From positions 1-41,993 of the forward strand of contig JAALLE010000031.1 of NCBI GenBank assembly GCA_011087605.1: a stretch of DNA of 41,993 nucleotides, read 5' to 3'. Numbering within the stretch: the stretch's first letter is position 1; each line of letters begins with the position of its first letter. The notes beneath the pieces were generated by a model, which was not told the DNA's origin, did no database searches, and saw nothing but the letters and a program-made list of their open reading frames with translations. Origin of the DNA: Hyphomicrobiales bacterium (GTDB taxonomy: Bacteria; Pseudomonadota; Alphaproteobacteria; Rhizobiales; Rhizobiaceae). Shown here piece by piece: positions 9,401 through 16,655 of this stretch. Position numbers and translations under genes: made by a program.

Positions 9401-10158
9401 CAAAGCATAAGAAATCCGGAATTGTACCAATCGGCAGATTCTGGAACGTCTGTCTGTTCGCCCCATGTCATTGGAGAGGCTGGTGGCAGGTCGCAATACC
9501 AGTCGTAGAAAGACATGCAGGTGCCGCCTAAAAGTGACAGGTACCGGGATCCGGCAGCATACGACACCATTGACATAGCCGGGATAGGTGAGAACCCAAT
9601 GATACGGTCGGGACCCCATTTGCGCGCTGTGTACGCGTTGGCGGCGGCGATGATTTCGTTCGATTCATCCCAACTGGCGCGAACAAATCCGCCCAAACCA
9701 CGCATTTTTGTATAATCGCGACGTTTTTCCTTATCTTCCTGAATCGCTGCCCAGGCTCCGACCGGTGTCTTAAGAACCCGTTCCTTGCGCCACAATTTTA
9801 GCAGCCTTGAGCGAATGAGAGGATGTTTCACCCGGTTTGCCGAATACATGTACCAGCTGTAGCTCGCCCCGCGCGAACAACCGCGCGGTTCGTGATTGGG
9901 CAGGTCTGGGCGGGTGCGAGGGTAGTCGGTTTGCTGGGTTTCCCAGGTAACGATGCCGCCTTTGACATAGATCTTCCAGGAGCAGGAGCCAGTGCAGTTA
10001 GCGCCATGAGTCGATCGGACAATCTTGTCGTGTTGCCAGCGCTTGCGATAGCTGTCTTCCCACGACCGGCTTTCATTGGTGGTAACGCCGTGGCCTTCAG
10101 AAAAGGTGCCAACGGTTTTTTTGCTCAGAAAATTCAGTCGATCTAGCAGGTGACTCAT
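6409..10158 (-). CDS. narG: Respiratory nitrate reductase alpha subunit (Mo-bisMGD)
   Basis: Catalytic subunit reducing nitrate to nitrite in the cytoplasm. The 1249 residues match E. coli NarG (1247) along the whole length. The FS0 cluster ligands are H51, C55, C59 and C94 (THGANCTGSC and PRGCSRG). The molybdenum ligand is D223 in WYCDLPPASPMTWGEQTD. Cofactor-binding segments such as GAGLNHWYHMDMNYRG and MNTSDMHPFIHP-like NTSDMHPFIHPL are present. The N-terminus carries the vestigial twin-arginine-like region typical of NarG. It lies 70 bp after narK2, with a small hairpin in the gap. Confidence 0.98.
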   Translation of the reverse strand: MSHLLDRLNFLSKKTVGTFSEGHGVTTNESRSWEDSYRKRWQHDKIVRSTHGANCTGSCSWKIYVKGGIVTWETQQTDYPRTRPDLPNHEPRGCSRGASYSWYMYSANRVKHPLIRSRLLKLWRKERVLKTPVGAWAAIQEDKEKRRDYTKMRGLGGFVRASWDESNEIIAAANAYTARKWGPDRIIGFSPIPAMSMVSYAAGSRYLSLLGGTCMSFYDWYCDLPPASPMTWGEQTDVPESADWYNSGFLMLWGSNVPQTRTPDAHFYTEARYKGAKSVVVSPDYSEAAKFSDMWLHPKQGTDAALAMALGHVILREFHLDRQADYFEDYCRRYTDMPMLVRLVKKDGRFIPERQLRASDFPRGLGEKNNPDWKTVAIDRKTKKVVVPQGSVGFRWGEQGKWNLEQKDAKGTDIELEMSLIMDEDHDDVLPVAFPYFGNREHDHFEGTDHESILERQVPAKKVKLKGGEAWVASVFDLFVANYGLDRGLGDDNSAKSYDENMPYTPAWAEQITGVPRDQIITVAREFALNAEKTKGRSMVILGAGLNHWYHMDMNYRGIINMLVMCGCVGQSGGGWSHYVGQEKLRPQTGWLPLAFALDWARPPRQMNSTSFFYAHTDQWRYETLEVDEILSPTAPEGPWDGSLIDYNIRAERMGWLPSAPQLKTNPLDVAKMAAKSKLEPKDYIARELKSGKLKMSCEDPDHEANWPRNMFVWRSNLLGSSGKGHEYFLKHLLGTNHGVLGKDLGEEGRQRSTEAVWHDEAPKGKLDLLVTIDFRMSTTCVYSDIVLPTATWYEKNDLNTSDMHPFIHPLTSAADPAWEARSDWDIFKGLAKKFSEVSPEILGVEKDVVLMPILHDTPGEMAQPFDVDDWKDGKSSPVPGVTMPNVMVVERDYPNVYKRFTALGPLMNKLGNGGKGISWNTEHEVEFLGDLNGVVTDDGPTKGMPKIETDIDATEVILSLAPETNGEVAVKAWDALSKMTGRDHTHLAVPKEDEKIRFRDVVAQPRKIISSPTWSGLESEKVCYNAGYTNVHELIPWRTITGRQQLYQDHLWMRAFGESFCLYRPPIDTKSINPAIAEKDDGSPQVILNFITPHQKWGIHSTYSDNLMMLTLNRGGPVVWISEVDAAKAELTDNDWVEVYNVNGAISARVVVSQRMKEGTIYMYHAQEKIVNTPGSQVTGQRGGIHNSVTRAITKPTHMIGGYVQQSYGFNYYGTVGSNRDEFVVVRKMKKVDWMEGPYQGDKLEAAE

Positions 10159-10192
10159 TTCTTGTTCCTCTCGGATTTTTGATCTTGCGGTC

Positions 10193-10211
10193 GGCGGGCC
10201 AGGTGCCCGCC
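10193..10211. other. Intercistronic hairpin between narK2 and narG
   Basis: GGCGGGC (193-199) and GCCCGCC (205-211) form a 7-bp perfect stem with a five-base loop. On the leftward transcript no U-run follows, so it is not a canonical terminator. It could slow polymerase or protect mRNA ends between the transporter and enzyme messages (inference). Confidence 0.5.
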
Positions 10212-10227
10212 AATGCCGTGGGTGCGC

Positions 10228-11835
10228 TTATGGGTTTTTGACGTAGGCGTTGGGACGCAGGTAGAACCACCAGTTGATGATGATGCAGAGCATGTAAAAT
10301 GCGGCGAAGCCGTAGAGCGCGATTTCAGGTGTCGCCAGCTTGATCTGCTCGCCCAGCACTTTTGGTATGATGAAAGCGCCATATGCTGCCACCGCTGAAG
10401 TCCATCCCAGAACCGGACCAGCCTGCTCCTTGTCAAAGACAACTGCGATGGTGCGGAAGGTTGATCCGTTGCCAATTCCCGTGGCGGTAAACAGCACCAG
10501 AAACAGCAGCAGGAAGGGGACGAAATATTGTTCCGGAGTGGCCGAGGCATAGGCCTGCTGCATGAAGTAGGCCACCCCAAGCGCGCTGGCGACCATCACG
10601 ACCGAGATAATCTGTGTAACCTTCGCGCCACCCATTTTGTCGGATATCATGCCGCCAACAGGGCGGATCAGAGCGCCAATAAATGGCCCCATCCAGGCAT
10701 AAGTAAGCGCGCTTGGTCCGTTCGGATTGACCGTATTGTGGGTCATTACACCGTCAACCACGACATGCTGGAAGCCAAAGATCACTTTGATCGCCAGGGC
10801 AAATGCTGCGGAATAGCCGATGAAGGAGCCGAAGGTCATCGTGTAGATGATGGTCATCGCCCAGGTGTGCTTATTACCGAAGATTTTGTACTGCCGCGTT
10901 AACCCCTGTCCAACCTGACCGGGGATTAATTTCAACAGAAGGACTGTTGCGGCAATAACCAGCGGCAGGACGATCCATTTGCTGACATTTAATCCGGACC
11001 CACCAACGCCGGCAGGCAGCATCAACCACAAGCCGCATGCGGCGGTGACAAAGCCGATAATCAGCATGAAGGAGATGATGCCGAAGGAGCTGACCGGATT
11101 ACCGATATTAGGAGACACATGTTCGTCGCGGATATTGTTCATGCCCCACCACCCGGCGAATGCCAGGGGGATGAGGAATACCAGCCAAATATACCCGGCA
11201 TTGTGGATGTAGGTTTCTGCACCCGCCGGGATCTTGCCAATCAAGGTGCCACTGGCGTTTTGCAATGTTCGGGAGGCGCCGCCAAAAATTCCCATGGTCA
11301 TGGCGAGTGGAACCAGAATTTGCATTGTGGTGACGCCGAAATTGCCTAGCCCAGCGTTCATGCCGAGCGAATAACCCTGCATTTTCTTGGGAAAGAAGAA
11401 AGAAATGTTGGACATGGAAGAGGCGAAGTTACCGCCACCAATACCCGACAGAAAGGCAAGGATCTGAAACTGCCACAGCGGTGTATCGGGATCTTGCAGC
11501 GCGATGCCAGCTCCAATCGCCGGAATCATCAACAGGGCTGTGGTGAAGAAGATCGTGTTGCGCCCACCGGCGATGCGAATGAAAAAGGTGCTTGGAATGC
11601 GCAGCGTCGCTCCGGTCAGACCGGCAATGGCGGCCAGCGTAAACAGTTCAGATTTTTCAAACGGAAATCCCAGATTGAGCATCTGCACAGTGATGATGCC
11701 CCAGTACAGCCAGACGGCAAATCCGCACAGCAAGCTTGGAATGGATATCCAGAGATTACGATTGGCAATGGCTTTGCCTTTTTCTTGCCAGAACGCCGCG
11801 TCTTCCGGGTTCCAGTTTCTGAGATCTTGCCCCAC
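10228..11835 (-). CDS. narK2: NarK-type nitrate/nitrite antiporter (MFS, NarK2-like)
   Basis: Major-facilitator transporter in the inner membrane, most likely exchanging cytoplasmic nitrite for nitrate. Its 535 residues hold about 12 to 14 hydrophobic helices. The nitrate-porter signature region is GGGNFASSMSNISFFFPKKM with GYSLGMNAGLGNFGV, and RPVGGMISDKMGG is a loop motif. It resembles E. coli NarK and the second half of the Paracoccus NarK fusion. The start is GTG at 11835, with AAAGGAGA seven bases upstream. The NarK1-like partner lies immediately upstream, so the two-part transporter seen as one fused gene in Paracoccus is here two genes. Confidence 0.92.
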   Translation of the reverse strand: MGQDLRNWNPEDAAFWQEKGKAIANRNLWISIPSLLCGFAVWLYWGIITVQMLNLGFPFEKSELFTLAAIAGLTGATLRIPSTFFIRIAGGRNTIFFTTALLMIPAIGAGIALQDPDTPLWQFQILAFLSGIGGGNFASSMSNISFFFPKKMQGYSLGMNAGLGNFGVTTMQILVPLAMTMGIFGGASRTLQNASGTLIGKIPAGAETYIHNAGYIWLVFLIPLAFAGWWGMNNIRDEHVSPNIGNPVSSFGIISFMLIIGFVTAACGLWLMLPAGVGGSGLNVSKWIVLPLVIAATVLLLKLIPGQVGQGLTRQYKIFGNKHTWAMTIIYTMTFGSFIGYSAAFALAIKVIFGFQHVVVDGVMTHNTVNPNGPSALTYAWMGPFIGALIRPVGGMISDKMGGAKVTQIISVVMVASALGVAYFMQQAYASATPEQYFVPFLLLFLVLFTATGIGNGSTFRTIAVVFDKEQAGPVLGWTSAVAAYGAFIIPKVLGEQIKLATPEIALYGFAAFYMLCIIINWWFYLRPNAYVKNP

Positions 11836-11864
11836 GATTTTCTCCTTTAATGGATGGTTGGATC

Positions 11865-11884
11865 GGGGCAGCCGAAGCTGCCCC
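11865..11884. other. UUCG-capped hairpin between narK1 and narK2
   Basis: On the leftward transcript GGGGCAGC-UUCG-GCUGCCCC forms a perfect 8-bp stem closed by a cUUCGg tetraloop, one of the most stable RNA loops. No U-tract follows, so it is more likely an mRNA stabiliser or processing boundary than a full terminator. It sits between the narK1 stop (11893) and the narK2 ribosome site. Confidence 0.65.
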
Positions 11885-11892
11885 GTTGGGTG

Positions 11893-13248
11893 TTAATTGG
11901 ATTGAGTGGCTGCGCTCGTCGCACTCGGGCTGACAGGATTTTCCAGCGGTTGTTCTGGAACATCTGAGAGATATTTTTCCTGTTCCAGGCCAGGGTGACG
12001 GGCTCTTTCCATTCTGCGAATGGCGATGTGCATCCAGACCGTGGAGACTGCCACCAGCACGAACAGCAACATGTAAGGAGCGGTCCACACGCCGGTGAAA
12101 TCAAGCAGGACGCCGAATGCAATCGGCAGGAAGAAACCACCCAGTCCACCAATCATGCCGACCAGGCCGCCAACAGATCCCACATGATGAGGGTAGTAGA
12201 CTGGTATGTGCTTATAGACTGCGGCTTTGCCGAGGCTCATGACGAAGCCAAGTATTACAGTCATCGTTACGAAGAAACCGACACTGAGGCCAAAATTGAA
12301 GGTGATGGGGCCGTCGATACCGCTCACCGTGTAGGCCGTGTCCGGATAGCTCATGACGAACAGGCAAACCAGCGACACAATGAAAGTCAGATACATGACG
12401 GAGCGTGCGCCCCACTTGTCCGACATCCAGCCCCCCAAAGCACGGAAGACGGAACCTGGTAGGGAATAGAGACCTGCAAAGACGCCAGCCGTTGTCAATT
12501 CCAACCCATATGCGCCGACATAATAGCGTGGGAGGAACGACGCGAGAGCAACAAACGCGCCAAAGACAAAGAAGTAATAAGTGGCGAACCGCCAGACCTG
12601 AATGTCTTTTAGTGGTTCCAGTTGTTGAGCAGTTGAGGCCGGGCGATCGCCGGTTCTCTTGCGCGCTGCCAGAGCCGGGTCATCTTTCGACAGAAGATAG
12701 AAAAGTACTGCGGTTATTGCCAAGACAATCGCGTAGATCCGCGCCGTACCTTCCCAGCCAACTGCCAGCACGAGGAAGGGGGCTGCAAAGTTTGTTACTG
12801 CAGCGCCAACGTTACCAGCCCCGAATATGCCTAATGCCGTTCCCTGTTGTTCCTTTTCATACCAGCGTGACACGTAGGCGACACCAACAATGAACGAACC
12901 ACCAGCAAGACCAAGACCCAAAGCCGCTACGAGAAAGATCTCATAGGTTTGCACAGATGTCAGAAGCCAAACGCAAACTGCGGTGACCAGCATTTGCAGA
13001 GGAAACATGATTCGCCCGCCAAATTGCTCAGTCCACACACCGAGAAATATGCGACTGACCGATCCGGTCAGCACGGGCGTTGCGACCAACAATCCAAATT
13101 GCGTGTCGTTGAGCCCAAGCTCGACTTTGATTTTGACCCCGATGATGGAGAAAATTGTCCAGACTGCAAAACAGATAGTGAAGGCAAATGTACTGAGGCC
13201 AAGTGCCCGAAATTGGTCTGTGCGGGTTACGCCATCTAGTGTGTTCAT
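11893..13248 (-). CDS. narK1: NarK-type nitrate/proton symporter (MFS, NarK1-like)
   Basis: Twelve-helix major-facilitator nitrate importer of about 451 residues. The nitrate signature is GLAGGSFIVGVAYVSRWY with GTALGIFGAGNVGAAV, and the second conserved loop is GGWMSDKWGARSVMY. By similarity to the N-terminal half of Paracoccus NarK it should import nitrate with protons and start nitrate respiration before nitrite accumulates (family knowledge). I start at ATG 13248, which has GGAGGA five bases upstream; an upstream in-frame start at 13272 has no such site. It is the first gene of the nar operon and is divergent from the narR-like regulator. The C-terminal 40 residues are polar and poorly conserved. 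Confidence 0.92.
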   Translation of the reverse strand: MNTLDGVTRTDQFRALGLSTFAFTICFAVWTIFSIIGVKIKVELGLNDTQFGLLVATPVLTGSVSRIFLGVWTEQFGGRIMFPLQMLVTAVCVWLLTSVQTYEIFLVAALGLGLAGGSFIVGVAYVSRWYEKEQQGTALGIFGAGNVGAAVTNFAAPFLVLAVGWEGTARIYAIVLAITAVLFYLLSKDDPALAARKRTGDRPASTAQQLEPLKDIQVWRFATYYFFVFGAFVALASFLPRYYVGAYGLELTTAGVFAGLYSLPGSVFRALGGWMSDKWGARSVMYLTFIVSLVCLFVMSYPDTAYTVSGIDGPITFNFGLSVGFFVTMTVILGFVMSLGKAAVYKHIPVYYPHHVGSVGGLVGMIGGLGGFFLPIAFGVLLDFTGVWTAPYMLLFVLVAVSTVWMHIAIRRMERARHPGLEQEKYLSDVPEQPLENPVSPSATSAATQSN

Positions 13249-13339
13249 TATGTCCTCCAAAACAAAACCCAAAATGGATGGGCTGTGCGGCTTGCACGGG
13301 AATTGGAGGCAGACTGAAAACTTTGGCAGCCCTCATTCT

Positions 13340-13353
13340 TTGAGCTAGATCAA
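13340..13353. promoter_or_regulatory. FNR/NarR-type box upstream of narK1
   Basis: TTGAGCTAGATCAA matches TTGAT-N4-ATCAA with one mismatch. The centre is about 98 bp upstream of the narK1 ATG. A class-II start point 41.5 bases downstream would fall near 13305, leaving a leader of about 57 bases. It is the likely activation site for the whole narK1K2GHJI operon. Confidence 0.7.
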
Positions 13354-13475
13354 CAAAATCGATTGCCTCCCCGAAAACTTGGGATGCAAGGGCAATTGCA
13401 ATTTGGCTCTTGTGGTTAGTTAATTTCGATATTTGTATCTTCGGTCGAAGGCGTCTAAAAAGATCAAGTGATAGA

Positions 13476-13489
13476 TTGATAAATATCAA
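13476..13489. promoter_or_regulatory. Perfect FNR/NarR-type box at the narR start
   Basis: TTGATAAATATCAA is an exact consensus box ending 12 bases before the regulator's likely ATG at 13502. That position is too close for ordinary class-II activation of this gene and fits autorepression by steric block. Alternatively, the true start lies downstream, at ATG 13553. Confidence 0.7.
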
Positions 13490-13501
13490 ATTGGACCTGC
13501 C

Positions 13502-14200
13502 ATGCGGCCAGACGACATTTCGGAAGTGCGCAAACTGCATTTGTTTGAAGACATGCAGGATTCCAATTTTCAAACCATGCTCAATGCGGCTTATCTTCAG
13601 ACATTTCCAGCGCAATCGGAACTAATTCGCGAGGGCGATTCTGCAGATTTTCTGTATGTGGTGATGGAAGGCAGCATAGAGTTGTTTGCCAAATCGAACG
13701 GGCGGGAGACAACCATGGCGATTGTCCGACCGGTTAACACCTTCATTCTGGCTGCAGTTTTGAAGGACGCAGTTTATCTGATGTCTGCAAGAACGGTCGA
13801 GCGGTCGCGGGTTTTGATGATCCCGACAGACAATGTTCGCACAGCGTTTGAGAGTGATCCCGATTTTGCACGCTCTATAGTTACTGAATTGGCCGGATGT
13901 TATCGTGCTGTCATCAAGGATCACAAAAACCTTAAACTGCGTTCTGCGGTTGAACGGTTGGCCAATCGCCTGATCAAGTATCACGCAGAGCAGGGAGCCA
14001 ATGGGGTGGTTGAACTGTTTCATGACAAGCGAACACTGGCGGCGCTCCTCGGTATGACCCCGGAAAACCTGTCACGGGCATTCAATACGCTGAAACCCTA
14101 TGGTGTGGAGGTCAAAGGCAATTGCATTAAACTGACCGACCTGGCAGCGCTTGATGTGCTGGCCAAACCAAATCAGTTGATTGACGACCGAACGGTCTGA
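13502..14200 (+). CDS. narR: Crp/Fnr-family regulator, NarR/Dnr-like
   Basis: A 232-residue DNA-binding activator with an N-terminal cyclic-nucleotide-type beta barrel (about 20-115, including FPAQSELIREGDSADFLYVV), a dimer helix and a C-terminal winged helix-turn-helix (about 170-215, LAALLGMTPENLSRAFNTL). The only two cysteines are in AGCYRAV and GNCIKL. There is no N-terminal cysteine cluster, so it is not an oxygen-sensing FNR but belongs with the NarR/Dnr/NnrR group that responds to nitrate, nitrite or NO. Its place divergent from narK1, as in Paracoccus, makes NarR most likely. The exact effector is inference. A ribosome site is not obvious at 13502. Confidence 0.82.
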   Translation: MRPDDISEVRKLHLFEDMQDSNFQTMLNAAYLQTFPAQSELIREGDSADFLYVVMEGSIELFAKSNGRETTMAIVRPVNTFILAAVLKDAVYLMSARTVERSRVLMIPTDNVRTAFESDPDFARSIVTELAGCYRAVIKDHKNLKLRSAVERLANRLIKYHAEQGANGVVELFHDKRTLAALLGMTPENLSRAFNTLKPYGVEVKGNCIKLTDLAALDVLAKPNQLIDDRTV

Positions 14201-14290
14201 TCGTCGTCGTCAAGCAAATTCACCACCAATCGAGTTTGCGGCGACAGATGAATTGCGCTTTGCTGTTGTCTGTTGAAGGGAGGGGCGATC

Positions 14291-15700
14291 ATGACGCGTG
14301 CTGGAAAATCAAGACGGGCGAGGCTGGCGACGATTGAATTGCCGGATTTCGGCGTGTGCAGTGATGAACCGGTAATCGATCCTGGAGATTATCAAAAAAG
14401 GTTTGATTCATTTCTTCGAAAATTGGCGTTTGAGAATCTGGATGCCGCCGTTATCTATGCGGATAGGGAACATTCTGCCAATTTGTCCTGGCTGACGGGA
14501 TTTGATCCCCGTTTTGAAGAAGCGTTGCTGATCGTTGTGCCAGATCGTGCGCCAACTTTGCTTACGGGACCGGAAAATGTTGGCGTTGCGGCCAGTATGC
14601 CACTTAATGTGGATGTTGTTATGTATCCTCCCATGGGGCTGATGGGTCAAGATCGGGAGCAAACGCGTTCATTGCCGGACTTGCTATCAGAGGCGGGCAT
14701 TTCAAGTTCAATGACCGTCGGGGCCTGCGGCTGGAAATATTACGGTCCGGCGGAATCTCCACAATATGAATCTTGGTTGGAACTGCCTGCCTACATTGTC
14801 GATACGCTGCGCAATTTGGTTGGGCAGTCCGGGAGGATCGTAAATGCCGGCTCGATGATGATGAGTCCGGTTGATGGACTGCGATCTGTCAATTCGATTG
14901 ATGAATTAGCGCGGTATGAATTTGCTGCCTGTCATACTTCTGAAGCGGTGAAGCGGGTTATCTTTAGTACGCGTCCGGGTATGAGTGAATACGAAGCTGC
15001 TCGGAACCTCCAGTCTGTCGGCATGCCCTTGACGTGTCATCCAATGTTTTCCTCTGGGCGTCGTGCCTGGCATGGATTGCTCAGTCCATCATCACGAGTG
15101 CTGAAAAAGGGGGACGCAGTCACAAACGCTTATGGTGTTCGGGGAGCGTTAAACTGTCGCGCGGGCTGGCTGGCAAGTGATGCCAGCGATTTGCTGAGCG
15201 CTCAGCAAGACTATGTTGACGTTCTGGTTAAACCCTATTTTGAAGCAATCGCTGAATGGTTGGAGACGATTGAAATCGGACAAGAGGGTGGCGTTCTCGA
15301 CGCCATCATTCGAAAGCATCTGGGTGATCCCTTCTTTGGTGTGCATTTGAACCCCGGACATCTTATTCATCTTGAAGAGTGGATGCACACACCGATCTAT
15401 CAGAGAAGTAAAGTTAAATTTCGATCAGGAATGGCGATCCAGGTGGACGTTATTCCGGCCACAGGCAGCTCCTATTTCACAACTAATGTTGAGGACGGCA
15501 TCATCTTGCTGGATGGGGAAGGGCGAAGCGAGTTTGCTCAAAATTATCCGCAAGCAATGCAACGGATCGAGAGGCGGCGGGCATTTATGGAAGATGCACT
15601 GGGAATTGGGCTCAAGCCGGATTGCCTTCCGTTGTCAAATATCGCCGGCTGGTTGCCACCGTTTTGGCTGTCACCAGATCGGGCGATGACGATCCGTTAG
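14291..15700 (+). CDS. Creatinase/prolidase-fold (M24) protein with lost metal ligands
   Basis: A 469-residue protein with the two-domain layout of M24 peptidases and creatinases: a creatinase-like N-domain (about 35-210) and a pita-bread C-domain. Aligning by eye, the first metal aspartate (usually in IDFG) is replaced in VTNAYG. The second (usually in ADITR) is replaced in NCRAGW. The histidine remains in NPGHLIHLEEW. The first glutamate is changed (IQVDVIP in place of a TIEPG-type site) and the last remains (NVEDGI). A dinuclear metal site is therefore unlikely. Creatinase itself works without metal, so a metal-free hydrolase is possible, and a non-catalytic role is equally so. I start at ATG 14291, after AGGGAGGGG. 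It converges on the formylglycine enzyme gene, ten bases away. Confidence 0.75.
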   Translation: MTRAGKSRRARLATIELPDFGVCSDEPVIDPGDYQKRFDSFLRKLAFENLDAAVIYADREHSANLSWLTGFDPRFEEALLIVVPDRAPTLLTGPENVGVAASMPLNVDVVMYPPMGLMGQDREQTRSLPDLLSEAGISSSMTVGACGWKYYGPAESPQYESWLELPAYIVDTLRNLVGQSGRIVNAGSMMMSPVDGLRSVNSIDELARYEFAACHTSEAVKRVIFSTRPGMSEYEAARNLQSVGMPLTCHPMFSSGRRAWHGLLSPSSRVLKKGDAVTNAYGVRGALNCRAGWLASDASDLLSAQQDYVDVLVKPYFEAIAEWLETIEIGQEGGVLDAIIRKHLGDPFFGVHLNPGHLIHLEEWMHTPIYQRSKVKFRSGMAIQVDVIPATGSSYFTTNVEDGIILLDGEGRSEFAQNYPQAMQRIERRRAFMEDALGIGLKPDCLPLSNIAGWLPPFWLSPDRAMTIR

Positions 15701-15710
15701 CACGGGCGAG

Positions 15711-16655
15711 TTAGTTCGAAGCCACGCGGAAACCAATATTGTCAGCAGTCATGTCAGTTTCAACTGATTGGCGTGAAGACGTACGGTACCTGAAACAGTA
15801 GGAATCATGGCACAGATAGGAACCTCCTTTGGCGACGAATGAACTCCCGTTGAGAGGCCCTTTTGGATTGGATGACGGGCGCGGTGAATGAAGGTTTGTG
15901 AATCGATCAGCTACCAACTCCCAAACATTGCCAGTCATATTATACAACCCAAATCCGTTCGCATCGAACGATCCAACCGCGACCGGACCGACTGGTGCGT
16001 CCAGTTCCTCAGGGTGCGGAAATTGACCGCTCCACGTCCTGCACTTGGACAGACCTTCGGGTTGCAAACAGTCTCCCCAGGGAAACGGCATTTGATGCAG
16101 ATCACCCCGTGCCGCAAATTCCCACTCTGCTTCCGTCGGCAATCGTAAATCATACCATCGGCAATAGACCTGGGCGTCGCGTCGCGCGATATGCACGACG
16201 GGATGATTTGGTATCTCCTCGGCACTGGACCCCGGACCTTTTGGCTGTTGCCAGGAGGCGTTGCGAACCAATTTCCACCAGGGAGATCGGGCAGGGCGCA
16301 AATCGTGGTCTTCCGTGTCGGGCAAAAATACAAACGAACCACCGTTTTCCTCAGCAATTGTCCGGTATCCCGAAGCGGCGACAAATCGGTTAAATTGTCT
16401 GTTGGTGACTGAATATTTGCCCATTGAAAATCCATCGACCAACACATTGCGAACAGGCCCTTCGCCATCTTCAGGATGAGGTCCGTCTTTGGCACCCATT
16501 TCGAAACTACCACCTGACAGTGCGATCAGTAGGTCATCGGCTTTTTCTGGATTGGGAGGCCTTGTAGGTCCGGCTTCATATGTGGGCAGGTTTTGAGATG
16601 CCGGTCTATTCGGTTTACAACAATTGTCGGCCAAGTCAGGTCTCGTCATAGGCAT
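15711..16655 (-). CDS. Formylglycine-generating enzyme (sulfatase maturase)
   Basis: SUMF1/FGE-family enzyme that oxidises the active-site cysteine of a type I sulfatase to C-alpha-formylglycine using oxygen and copper. About 314 residues from ATG 16655. GGSFEMG opens the domain, then KYSVTNRQFNRFV, RLPTEAEWEFAARG, NVWELVADR and the active-site block GGSYLCHDSYCFRYR. The last carries both catalytic cysteines (C282, C287), the pair that defines a true FGE rather than an FGE-like protein. The final NIGFRVAS matches the family. No signal peptide is seen, so it works in the cytoplasm. The start overlaps the end of the sulfatase gene, which indicates translational coupling and a dedicated enzyme-substrate pair. 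Confidence 0.92.
   Translation of the reverse strand: MPMTRPDLADNCCKPNRPASQNLPTYEAGPTRPPNPEKADDLLIALSGGSFEMGAKDGPHPEDGEGPVRNVLVDGFSMGKYSVTNRQFNRFVAASGYRTIAEENGGSFVFLPDTEDHDLRPARSPWWKLVRNASWQQPKGPGSSAEEIPNHPVVHIARRDAQVYCRWYDLRLPTEAEWEFAARGDLHQMPFPWGDCLQPEGLSKCRTWSGQFPHPEELDAPVGPVAVGSFDANGFGLYNMTGNVWELVADRFTNLHSPRPSSNPKGPLNGSSFVAKGGSYLCHDSYCFRYRTSSRQSVETDMTADNIGFRVASN

Noticed and set aside
14291-15700. Functional Xaa-Pro aminopeptidase
   Set aside because: Three of the five metal ligands are replaced.
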